Source: Akebia trifoliata
Lineage: Eukaryota; Streptophyta; Magnoliopsida; Ranunculales; Lardizabalaceae
Length of the DNA: 64,000 nucleotides
NCBI GenBank assembly: GCA_017979445.1
Contig: CM030710.1
Coordinates: 10,402,248-10,466,247, forward strand
Direction: 5' to 3'
Made by a program: the position numbers and the translations under genes. Shown piece after piece: positions 42,480 to 53,058 of the stretch. The notes under the pieces were generated by a model. That model was not told the origin of the DNA. It did no database searches and worked only from the letters and a program-made list of their open reading frames with translations. How positions within the stretch are numbered: position 1 is the stretch's first letter; every line of letters begins with the position of its first letter.

Positions 42480-45400
42480 TGCAACACCCCGAGTTTTTAA
42501 TCTATATCTCGAGAAAATCTAATTGTGAATTTCGATAAAATTCTAAAAGAAGGACTTAGGGTAGAATACTCAAATTTTAGTCCATTCATTTTTAATGAAT
42601 TTTGACTTCGCCATTAGGTTTAAAATGATCGAAATATATACTTTAGCATGTAAGAACGTTCAAATTCTAGTTCGGATGAGAAAGTTATAAAATCCTCGAA
42701 TTTCGTGTTAAGTGGGACCCAAAATAGTGAATTTTTTGATAGAGGAAGAATAAGAAAAATTTAACTATACCATGAGGTCCGCAATGAAAAATTATGCGAA
42801 ATGGAATACTCATATGTCAATTTCCAAGTTCGAATGGTCAAGATTTTGTCAAAAATAAAAATGAAAGAAAAATACAAAAATTCCCTCAACTTTTATTATA
42901 AAAAAAACCAACTCATTCTTTTATTCATTTTCTCCTCTCCAACTCACAAAGAATCAGCCCATTATCCAACCCTAGGGTTTCAACACTTCCCATCAAGATC
43001 TATCGCAAGCGAGCCCGAGTTAATCATCGACGAAGGAGAGAAAGTTGTTGGCATCGACGAACTCCACGCCTTCAACCCGTTTAACCTTCATTTTCCTTTC
43101 TTTCTTTGGTTCTCTCACAAAAATCAACAAGTAGGTTCATCTATACCCACTTAGAGTCTCATCAAAACCAAGGGAGAGTTGTCCATCATCATTGAAAAAG
43201 GGAAGAACACCTTCAAAGAGGGTTTTGGAATCAACTCGACCCTTGACACCCGAGCTCAACCACTATCGAAACTTCGAGCCATCGAACATTGACTATTTGT
43301 GTTGGTTCATCGCCATTGGCAACCAAAAACAAAGTAGGGGACTCTCAAATCTTATTAATAACCGTAGATTTAGGAAAAATTGCATTTAGGGATCTTTCGA
43401 AACTTTTGTTGTGTTTTAAAAATTGTCGAATGTTGTTGTAATTGCTCTAATTCATGCCAGACTTAAGGTATTTGCTGTATTCTATCGTGATTTAATTATT
43501 GGATCCATGGGTGGGTTATTAGAATAAAAAACGAGTGAGAAAACGAAGAAAAAATGAAAAAATTCACAAAAACCCAGCATTCTGTCGGTGCCGTCGTGCT
43601 CTATTCACGGTGCTACCGTGTGCCACCGTGCACTATTCACGGTGCTATCGTGAAAATAAAATGTGTCCAAATTTTTTCTCTAATATTTGTTTTGGATTCC
43701 TTATGCTTTTAACATGCCAAAATCGACTAATTATGACCTCCGTAACTCTTTCAAACGAAGCGGAAAAAAAATAAACAAATTTTCATCACGACGGGAATGT
43801 TTTTAGTATTCGCATGATATCTTTTGCATTTCTTTGAATTAGGTTACAGAATTACATGGATCTTCTTATATTATTGAGAGCCTTCATTTACAAAAATTCA
43901 TTTTCAATTTCGACAACTTTGAAAAATCGAGTTTCCGACACTTAGCAAAATTTTCATCGATTTTTCCTAGTTTTGGCAGTTTGCTTTTGCATACTTATTG
44001 GGACCCTGTTTTAACAAAAATTGGATAGCTTTCGATTGAATGATAAAAGTGACTTTTGCAAGCTTTAAAAAGAAATACTTTATTCGAAAAGTCGAGAAAT
44101 AAAAACACGGTAGAATGGAAAAGGGATGAATCGGTAAAATGTCAGAATCATACCAAGGGATGATGTTTGCATTTTACGTTGTATGTTGTATGTTGTATGT
44201 AGGTTGGTGAAAGGATATCCAGGTTATTAATGAAAGGGTTGCATGTTTATTTAAATTTATGTTGGCGCAGAGGCTCCGAGTATTGTTGTTTATTTTAGGC
44301 CGAGTGGCCATAGTTGCATAGTAGGAACTGGATATCCATTCTCAATCCTGTTCTGTTAATTTCTCTTTTGTTTTAAATGGAAAATAATATATATATGTAA
44401 CTATTTTGTGAGCTGTTAAAGGGTCTGTGAATACCTGAAAGGATAGTGCGTCACATCATCCGGAGGGATGTATTATCCTGGGATGTACGGTAGGGACCAC
44501 CAAGCTCATACGTGGTATGGGACGCCTATGAGAGTGGAGTCAGAACTGGAATCCGGGTCCATTCTTTTCTTATCTTTACCAGTGAACGTTTATTATAAAG
44601 GTTGTCCTATACGAGTAGGTGTTATTTTGGAATCACATGCACGCCTGATAGGCATAGACGAAGATGATTAGTCAGTGATCACTAACAATCTAGTAGTAGT
44701 CGAATGTTCTGACACATCGAAAAGAGACCCATTGCTTACGGTCACGTCAAACGGCCTGTCTAAGCTAGATAAATGGTCACCAGTGTGGTAAGAGCAGCGA
44801 TCGGCCACAAAATCAGGAACTAACAGCCAGATTTATGTTGTAACATCATGTCCTGACTGGGAGCGATCCAGTTGTGAATCCCAACTCTCTGATTCCACTA
44901 CTTCACCAACTTGTATTATGTATCTGTTATTATATTTTGAATTATAAACCGCAAAGCATGCTTGTTATTTCAATGTGACAAATCGTAGTTGTATAACAAA
45001 ATGAAAATGTATAGTGAGTACTGATGATTGATGCCATGTGAATCTTTAATATTGTTTAGTTGCTCATTCCTAGCTATACGTACCAGTTAACCGTAGTTTT
45101 AATAGTAAAACTTGCATGTATTGAAATGTTTCAGTATGTTTACTCGTACATATTAGGTGAGGTTATTAGTAGGGGCTATTTGTGGACATACTGGGTAACC
45201 ATTGTTACTCACCCTTTCCTTCCTATTTTTTTAGTTTCAGAGCTTACAGCCGGATAGACAATCGTGGAGCCGTCTAACGAGGACTACCTGGTGGGTCATG
45301 TTGACGACCAGAGTCTGTTACCCGGTGAGCACCATGACTACTTCTACTAGGAGTTCGTTCGTCCTAAGAGCGGTATATGTTCTTTTTGGGGCCGAGTGCT

Positions 45401-45660
45401 AGGTCTATGTTAGAGTGAGAAATTTTTTGTAATCCTGTATATTTCCTTCCTTTTGCGCAACTCTGATCAAATTCTACGTTATTCGTAGTTTACTGTCTTC
45501 CGTACTTTGTATACTTTGGTTCATGGTCATATGCAGGACCTGTTGGTTATCGGTTTTTCTTTGTTTTGAGTTCCTTAGAACGTTAACATAAACGGAGGAA
45601 GCTGTCCAAACTTCAAGGTTCGACCTCAGGATTTGTGTTAGCGTTTGACGGGGCGTCACA
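42480..45660 (+). repeat. Left LTR of element D (3181 bp)
   Basis: It starts TGCAACACCCCGAGTTTTTA and ends GGGGCGTCACA. An internal block at about 44430-44780 (GATAGTGCGTCACATCATCC, GGATGTACGGTAGGGACC) is strongly kept in the LTRs of both D and E. Open frames within it, such as 42801-43154, are present in both LTRs but have no protein-like features I recognise. Confidence 0.93.
43583..43653. repeat. CACGGTGCTACCGTG hairpin repeats in the D LTR
   Basis: TCACGGT-GCT-ACCGTG at 43605-43620 and a second copy, TCACGGT-GCT-ATCGTGA, at about 43637-43653, with a related GCCACCGTGC between. The right LTR has only one perfect copy (51594-51610). Confidence 0.8.
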
Positions 45661-45662
45661 GA

Positions 45663-45674
45663 TGGTATCAGAGC
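45663..45674 (+). other. Primer-binding site of element D
   Basis: TGGTATCAGAGC, two bases after the LTR end, is the standard complement to the 3' end of initiator tRNA-Met. Confidence 0.97.
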
Positions 45675-45885
45675 TCATTAGTAGTTCTATATTGGGATTT
45701 CAAGCTCTTCCGTGTCTAGAGTCCTAGAACCTAGTAAGACTAAGATAGGATTTTAGGTTCATTCTGTTAGTAATGAAAATGATGTTCATTACTAAATTCC
45801 TATTCAAGATATTCATTAATTTTTTCAGAAGAACGACTTTAGCATGATGATAATAAATGCCTTGCTATTGATGAACATAAACGAG

Positions 45886-47204
45886 ATGAACGGGCGAGGT
45901 AGAGGCTGAGGGAGAGGCCGAGACACAGTAGAGATGGGACAGGCATCAGATCAGACCCCCGATCCAATAGCACAACTAATGTCGTTTACGGGACAGATGG
46001 TTGAGTCCCAGAACAAGTTCAGGGAGGAGATGCTTGAGTCACAGGCTAGACTAGCCGAGGAAGTGGTTGAGTTGAGGGAGCGCTAGGCTTCTTCACAGGA
46101 AGTCGACCCTATTCCACCCTAGGAGCCACCATAGGAGCCACGGTCATAGGTTGTACCGCTGAGAACCACGGGGACTCCCCCACCCCAGACTTAGACAAAT
46201 CCGAGGATGTGGCTACAGAACTTCCAGCGACTACGCCCACCCAGGTTTGAAGGTTCTTCCTACCCAGCAGAGGTCGAGGAGTGGGTTTTGAGGACCCGAG
46301 AGATTCTGAGCACCATAAAGTGCCTGAGAGACCAGTGGGTACCGGTGACTGCCTTTCAGTTTGACGGGGATGCCAGCTATTGGTGGCGTTCCGAGAGGAA
46401 TGTTTTGGGAGAGGGACTCTTCTAGTAGGCCAACTTTGAGAGGATGTTCCTGGATAGATTCATATCTGAGACGGCCCGAGAAATCAAGCATCAAGAATTT
46501 TCAGGTTTGGTGCAAGGCAGTTTATCCGTTATGGATTATGAGCTGAGATTTATTAGATTATCATGATCTGTACCCGAGCTCATTTCGATCGATCTGCAGA
46601 AGGTTCGTAGATTTTTCAGAGAACTACGACCCTACCTAAGGGCCAGGATGTCAGTGATTGAGACCACTAACTATCGAGACACAGTGAGCCGAGCTCAGAG
46701 GGTCGAGCGAGAGGAGATGGAGCTACAGACTTCGAGGGGACAGGCCAATCGATCCCAGACTTCTTTTCCTCCTAGGGCAGATCCGGCCAAGAGGCCGATG
46801 CTTTCTAGACCGAGTACTTCGGGACCTACATATCCGCAGTATCGAGCTCCTACGCCGTCGAGTTATAAACTAGTTGGGGTTCCAGTGAGGCCAACAGGGC
46901 AAAGAGGACCAACCAAACAGATTTCGAGACCACTTGCCCCACAGTAACCTATACAGACGGGACCTTTGGCATGCTTTTGGTACGGGCAGACGGGGCATAT
47001 CAGGAGGAACTGCCCTTCATCACAGTCACAGTCAGGGGTGGTTCCTAGACCCCAGGGCAGGGTGTATCATCTGACTCAGGAGGAGATACCAGTTTCAGAC
47101 GAGGTGCTAGAAGGTACAATTTTGATTTCCAATGTTAAGATTCGAGTTTTGTTTGATACCGGCTCTTCTAGATCATATATTTCCATCGAAATTGCACAGT
47201 TGTA
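45886..47204 (+). pseudogene. Element D gag and protease, with stops
   Basis: A single frame from the ATG at 45886, with an early MNGRGRG run, shows FQRLRPPRFEGSSYPAEVEE near 46224, then VEEWVLRTREIL, a FRELRPYLRARMSVIE segment, a CCHC knuckle CFWYGQTGHIRRNC near 46972 with the second Cys replaced by Tyr, and the protease active site LFDTGSSRSYIS near 47150. In-frame stops occur at about eight places, mostly CAG/CGA-to-stop type transitions. The frame ends at 47204. Confidence 0.9.
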
Positions 47205-50200
47205 ACACTTCGAGATTTCTGACACTGGTCGAGTAATGAAACTATCCACACCGTTTGGAGACCGACAAATAGCCCAGAGATTGTATCGAAACTGTATAAT
47301 TAGGATAGAGGACTAAGAGATGAGTACCGACCTTATGACATTAGACAGTTGCGACTTTGATGTCATATTGGGGATGGATTGGCTAGTGCAGAACCATGCC
47401 CACGTGGATTGTTTCGCGAGGTCAGTAGTTTTTAGAAGGCCCGGATATCCGAAAGTCAAGGTTCGAGGATCCAGATATAAAAGAGATGACCCTATATACA
47501 ACCAGTTGGGAACTTTGAGCGCAGTAGAGCTAGAGACATCACCGGATATGGTAGGGGTAGTTAAAGAATTTGGGGATGTTTTTCCAAATGAATTACCAAG
47601 TTTGCCTCCAAGTCGTGAGATAGAGTTTTCTATCGATTTGTTACTGGGCACAGGGCCTATCTCCATCGCACCATACCGAATAGCCCCTGTAGAAACCCGA
47701 GAGTTGAAAGCGCAGATTGATGAGTTTACTAACTTGGGGTTTATTCGACCGAGTTCCTCACCCTGGGGAGCACCCGTTTTATTTGTCAAGAAGAAGGATG
47801 GATCACTTCGATTATGTATCGACTATCGGAGGTTAAATCAAGAGACCATCAAGAATAAGTACCCCCTTCCACGCATCGATGATTTATTTGACCAACTGCA
47901 GGGTGCCCAATACTTCTCTAAGATCGATTTACGATCTGGGTACCACCAGTTGAGGATTCGGGAGGCAGATATTCTGAAAACTGCATTTCGGATCAGGCTA
48001 GGACACTTTGAGTATCTAGTGATGCCTTTCGGTCTAACGAATGCACCGGCAACATTCATGAATCTGATGTACCGGGTATTTTGGGAGCACCTCGACAAGT
48101 TTGTCATTGTGTTCATAGATGACATCTTAATTTACTCTAAGTCGAGGGAGGATCACGAGAGACACCTCAGAATCACATTACAGATTTTACATGGGCATAA
48201 GCTATATGCCAAGTTCAGCAAGTGTGAATTATGGCTCCAGAAAGTGAAATTCCTAGGACATGTGGTGTCCAATGAAGGGATGGCAGTAGACCCCTCCAAG
48301 GTTAAGCCGTATTGATGTGGGAACAGCCTAAGACAATGACAGACATTAGAAGTTTTCTTGGGATGACCGGCTACTATAGAAGGTTCATTGAGGGATTCTC
48401 CACTCTTGCAGCACCGTTGACGAAACTGACGCAGAAAAATGTCCGGTTTGAGTGGGATGACAAGTGCGAGACTGCATTTCAAGAATTAAAGAAAAGATTG
48501 ATGACCACTCCAATTTTAGTATCTTCGATTCCGGGTGAAGGCTTGACAATCTTTACTGATACTTCTGGGATTGGTTTGGGTGATGCAATTTGGGAAAGTA
48601 GTGGCATACGCATCTAGGAAGTTGAAGAATCACGAGAAGAATTATCCAGTCCATGATCTTGAGTTAGCCGCTATAGTATTTGCACTACGCATTTGGAGAC
48701 ACTATCTATGCGGAGAGAAGTTTGAAGTGTTCTTTGATCATAAGAGCCTCAAGTATATATTCTCGCAATGAGAATTAAATATGAGGCAACGGCGTTGGAT
48801 GGAGTACCTCAAGGACTACGACTTTACCCTTGAGTATCACCCGGGGAAAGCCAATGTGGTTGCCGACGCGTTTAGCAGAAACACCATAGCTCATATGATG
48901 TTGAAAGAATGGCAGTTGCTTGAACAAGCCACAGAAACCGTGTTTGAGACTCCGAGAGAAAGGTATAGGCCACACATATATCTAGGTACATTGAGGATTG
49001 AAAATGAGTTGATAACATGAATTAAAGAAGCCCAGAAAATAGATGAAGATGCGGGGGAATATAAGCTGAGAACTAGGGACTTGACTGACCTAGATTGGTC
49101 GAAAGGATCAGATGAGGTTCTTAGATTTCGAGGTAGGATGTGGGTACCGTAGGACTTGCAATTGAGGTCCGACATACTAGGCGAGGCACATTGTTCTCGA
49201 TATTCGATTCACCCAGGAGGCACGAAGATGTATAGAGACCTACGAAGGAATTTCTGGTTTCCGAGTATGAAGAAGGTAATTGCAGAATATGTAGGTAGAT
49301 GCCTAACTTGCAGCAAGTCAAGGCAGAAGATAGTAACCCAGCAGGCTTGCTCCAACCATTACCCATAGAGGAATGGAAATGGGAACACGTGACCATGGAC
49401 TTTGTAGTAGGGTTACCAAGAGCTAATGACAGGTCGGATGCCATATGGGTGATTGTGGATCGACTGACGAAATCAACGCATTTCATCCCAATCCGAGTCT
49501 CGTTCAGTGTCGATAAACTGAACCAGATATACATAGCTGAGATAGTACGACTACATGGAGTGCCAGTTTCTATCGTGTCAGACAGGGATCCCAGATTTAC
49601 TTCTCGATTCTTGGAGAGTCTGCACAAAGCAATGGGTACTCAATTGAACTTCAGTACAACATTCCACCCACAGTCTGATGGACAGTCTGAGTGAGTAATT
49701 CAGATTTTGAAGACATGTTACGGGCATGTGTTTTGGATTTTGGAGGGAGTTGGAAGCGTCACTTACCATTGGTGGAATTCTCCTATAATAACAACTTCCA
49801 AGCTAGTATCAGCATGGCACCATTCGAGGCTTTATACGGTAGGCCGTGTCAATCACCGATATGTTGGGCAGAAACAGGAGATGCCACGGTATTATGACCC
49901 GAGATTGTTGAGGAAACTACTGAGACAGTATGCATTATTCGGGACAGACTAAAAGCTGCTCAGAGTAGACAGAAAAGCTATGCAGACAAACGACGCAGAC
50001 CTTTGGAATTTCAAGTTGGGGATCAAGTATTCTTGAAGGTATCGCCTCAAAGAGGGATCTCCAGATTTGGCGTGAGGGGCAAATTAAAGCTGCGATTTGT
50101 AGGACCATTTGAGATAGTTGAATGAATAGGTCCTGTGGCGTACCAATTGATTCTACCCCCACAGCTTGAGCAAGTTCACAATGTGTTCCACGTGTCCATG

Positions 50201-50436
50201 CTGAAGAAGTACTTACTAGACCCTTCACACGTGGTCGACTTGCAGAATTTAGAGGTGGATGAAGACATATCCAATGAGGAAAGTGCAGTACAGATACTAA
50301 ACAGAAGGATAAAACAACTCAGATCAAAATCTATCCCTCTAGTGAGGTATTGTGGAGGCACCACAACGTAGAAAAAGCCACGTGGGAAAGAGAAGTTGAG
50401 ATGCAAGCTAAGTATCCAGAACTATTCCGAGAATAA
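47205..50436 (+). pseudogene. Element D pol: RT, RNase H, integrase, chromodomain-like tail
   Basis: RT spans 47700-48300 with [34 protein letters not shown] and FIDD in place of YIDD. A stop and shift near 48313 precede DIRSFLGMTGYYRRFIEGFS. RNase H follows with [24 protein letters not shown] and a DAFSRN box. The integrase has an H/H/C/C finger near 49190-49330, MDFVVGLPRANDRSD, IVSDRDPRFTSRF and HPQSDGQSE, after which a stop replaces the usual Arg. The tail has QVHNVFHVSMLKKYLLDPSH and a chromodomain-like end (EREVEMQAKYPELFRE, stop 50434-50436). At least five frameshifts are evident. Confidence 0.92.
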
Positions 50437-50471
50437 GGTATGATTTCAATTTCGAGGATGAAATTTTTATT

Positions 50472-50484
50472 TAGGGGGGGAGAA
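50472..50484 (+). other. Polypurine tract of element D
   Basis: TAGGGGGGGAGAA lies directly against the right LTR start TGTAACACCC. Confidence 0.9.
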
Positions 50485-52725
50485 TGTAACACCCTGAGTT
50501 TTTAATTTATATCTCGAGGAAATCTAATTGTGAATTTCGATAAAATTCTAAAAGAAGGACTCAGGGTAGAATACTCAAATTTTAGTCCATTCATTTTTGA
50601 CAAATTTTAACTTTGCCATTATGTTTAAATCGATCGAAATATATACTTTAGCTTGTAAGAACGCTCAAATTCGAGTTCGGATGAGAAAGTTATAAAATCC
50701 TCGAATTTCGTGTTAAGTGGGACCCAAAATAGTGAATTTTTTATAGAGGAAGAATCAGGAAAATTTAACTACACCATGAGGTCCGCAACAAAAAATTATT
50801 CGAAATGGAATACTCATGTCAATTTCCGAGTTCGAATGGTCAAGATTTTGTCAAAAATAGAAATGAAAGAAAAATATAAAAATGCCCTCAGCTTTTATTA
50901 TAAAAAAAATCAACTCATTCTTTTATTCATTTTCTCCTCGCCAACTCACAAAGAATCAGCCCATTCTCCAACCCTAGGGTTTCAACACTTCCCATCAAGA
51001 TCTATCGCAAGCAAGCCCGAGTTAATCATCGACGAAGGAGAGAAAGTTGTCGGCATCGACGAACTTCACTCCTTCAACCCGTTTAACCTTCATTTTCCTT
51101 TCTTTCTTTGGTTCTCTCAGAAAAATCAGCAAGTAGGTTCATCTATACCCACTTAGAGTCTCATCAAAACGAAGGGAGAGTTGTCCATCATCATTGAAAA
51201 AGGGAAAAATACCTTCAAAGAGGGTTTTGGAATCAACTCGATCCTTGACACCCGAGCTCAACCACTATCGAAACTTCGAGCCGCCAAACATTGACTAGTT
51301 GTGTTGGTTCATCGCCATTGGCAATCACAAATCAAGAAGGGGACTCTCAACTCTTATTAATAACCGTAGATTTCAGAAAATTGCATTTAGGGATTTTCGA
51401 AACTTTTGTTGTGTTTTAAAAATTGTAAAATGTTGTTGTAGTTGCTCTAATTCATGCTAGACTTAAGATATTTGATGTATTCTATCGTGATTTAATTATT
51501 GGATCCATGGGTGGGTTATTAGAATCGAAAACGAGCGAAAAAATGGAAAAATTCGTAAAAACCCAATATTTTGTCGGTGCCACCGTGCTCCATTCACGGT
51601 GCTACCGTGAAAATCAAAATGTGTCTAAATTTTTTTTCTGATATTTTTTTTTTGGATTCCTCATACTTTTAACATGCCAAATCGACTACTTATGGCTCCC
51701 GTAACTCCTTCAAACAAAGCGGTAAAAAAATAAATAAATTTTCATCACGACGGGAATGTTTTAAGTATTCGCGTGATATCTTTTGCATTTATTTGAATTA
51801 GGTTACAAAATTACATTGCTCTTTTTATATTATTTAGGGTCTTCATTTATTTCGACAACTTTGAAAATTTGAGTTTCCGACACTTAGTCAAATTTTCATC
51901 GATTTTTCCCAATTTTGGCAGTTTGCCTTCGCATACTTTTTGGGACCCTGTTTTAACAAAAATTGGATAGTTTTTTATTAAAGGATAAAATTGATTTTTG
52001 CAAGCTTGAAAAAGAAATACTTTGTTTGAAAAGTCGAGAAGTAAAAACACGGTAGAATGGGAAAGGGATGAATCGGTAAAATGTCAGAATCATACCGAGG
52101 GATGATGTCTGCATTTTACGTTGTATGTTGTATGTAGGTTGGTGAAAGGATATCCAGGTTATTAATGAAAGGGTTGCATGTTTATTTAAATTTATGTTGG
52201 CGCAGAGGCTCCGAGTATTGTTGTTTATTTTAGGCCGGGTGGCCACAGTTGCATAGTAGGAACTGGATATCCATTCTCAACCCTGTTCTGTTAATTTCTC
52301 TTTTGTTTTAAATGGAAAACAATATATATATATATATATGTAGCTATTTTGTGAGCTGTTAAAGGGTCTGTGAATACCTGAAAGGATAGTGCGTCACATC
52401 ATCCGGAGGGATGTATTATCCTGGGATGTACGGTAGGGACTAACAAGCTCATACATGGTATGGGACGCGTATGAGAGTGGAGTCACAACTGGAATCCGGG
52501 TCCATTCCTTTCTTATCTTTACCAGTGAACGTGTATTGTAAAGGTGGTCGTATACGAGTAGAGTGTTATTTTAGGAATCACATGCATGCCTGATAGGCAT
52601 AGACGAAGATGATTAGTCAGTGAGCACTAACAATTTAGTAGTAGTCGAACGTTCTGACACATCGAAAAGAGACCCATTGCTTACGGTCACGTCAAATGGC
52701 CCGCCTAAACCGGATAAATGGTCCC
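50485..52725 (+). repeat. Right LTR of element D, 3'-truncated
   Basis: It matches the left LTR in order up to a GGATAAATGGTC block (left copy near 44780), then breaks off into copia gag sequence. About 0.9 kb of the LTR end is missing. It lacks one hairpin repeat unit present in the left LTR. Point differences are scattered throughout, clearly more than between the two B LTRs. Confidence 0.92.
51594..51610. repeat. Single hairpin in the right D LTR
   Basis: TCACGGTGCTACCGTGA forms a perfect 7-bp stem with a 3-nt loop. It corresponds to the repeated hairpins at 43583-43653. Confidence 0.8.
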
Positions 52726-53058
52726 ATATATATTTGGCGGTCAATAAGAACAATACTGATTACTAATATCTAGCTGCATAGAATGAAGAAACCAAGACAT
52801 CACAGTGGCCTTCTCATGATCCCATTTACCATACATATGGTCAAAAAGGCTAGGGACAATAATTGCACCAGTCAAGTATCAAGTCTTTCCTTTTCCATCG
52901 ACTTAAAGCATAACATACTGAGACGGAGGAAGAAAATTCTCTCCATTAAACTTCACTATAGTAATTTGAAGGTTGGGAACTTCATTATGAGAAACACCAA
53001 TGCTTCATTTACGATTCGATCAAACATTGGAGGATTGAGTAACCTTAGACATTTAACT
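52726..53058 (-). pseudogene. Copia element, piece 1: gag N-terminal part
   Basis: Minus-strand translation includes LQITIVKFNGENFLPPSQYV, a YLTGAI segment, DHMYGKWDHEKATVMSWFLH and MQLDISNQY, the classic N-terminal half of copia gag (UBN2-type). A stop interrupts it. It starts near an ATG at about 53050, with no recognisable copia PBS or LTR on its right. The next part of gag is at 42479, beyond element D. Confidence 0.88.

Larger units (their letters stand above)
42480..52725 (+). mobile_element. Tekay/Del-type Ty3/gypsy retrotransposon, element D
   Basis: Plus-strand element of about 10.2 kb: LTR 42480-45660, PBS 45663-45674, gag-pol 45886-50436, PPT, and a right LTR from 50485 cut short at 52725. 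A C-terminal chromodomain-like segment and very long LTRs place it in the Tekay/Del branch. It interrupts the copia gag: copia text stops at 52726 on one side and resumes at 42479 on the other. The missing ~0.9 kb of the right LTR removes the second target duplication. Gag-pol is riddled with stops and shifts. Confidence 0.92.

Noticed and set aside
42801..43154. Open frame of 117 codons in the D LTR, also present as 148 codons at 50710-51156
   Set aside because: It is repeated only because both LTRs contain it, has no recognisable domain, and is disrupted in the related E LTR.
44468..44671. Open frame over the conserved LTR block as a small protein gene
   Set aside because: The frame is not kept in the other three LTR copies; conservation is at the DNA level.
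45663..45674. Possible tRNA-Met gene piece
   Set aside because: TGGTATCAGAGC alone right after an LTR is the primer-binding site; no tRNA body surrounds it.
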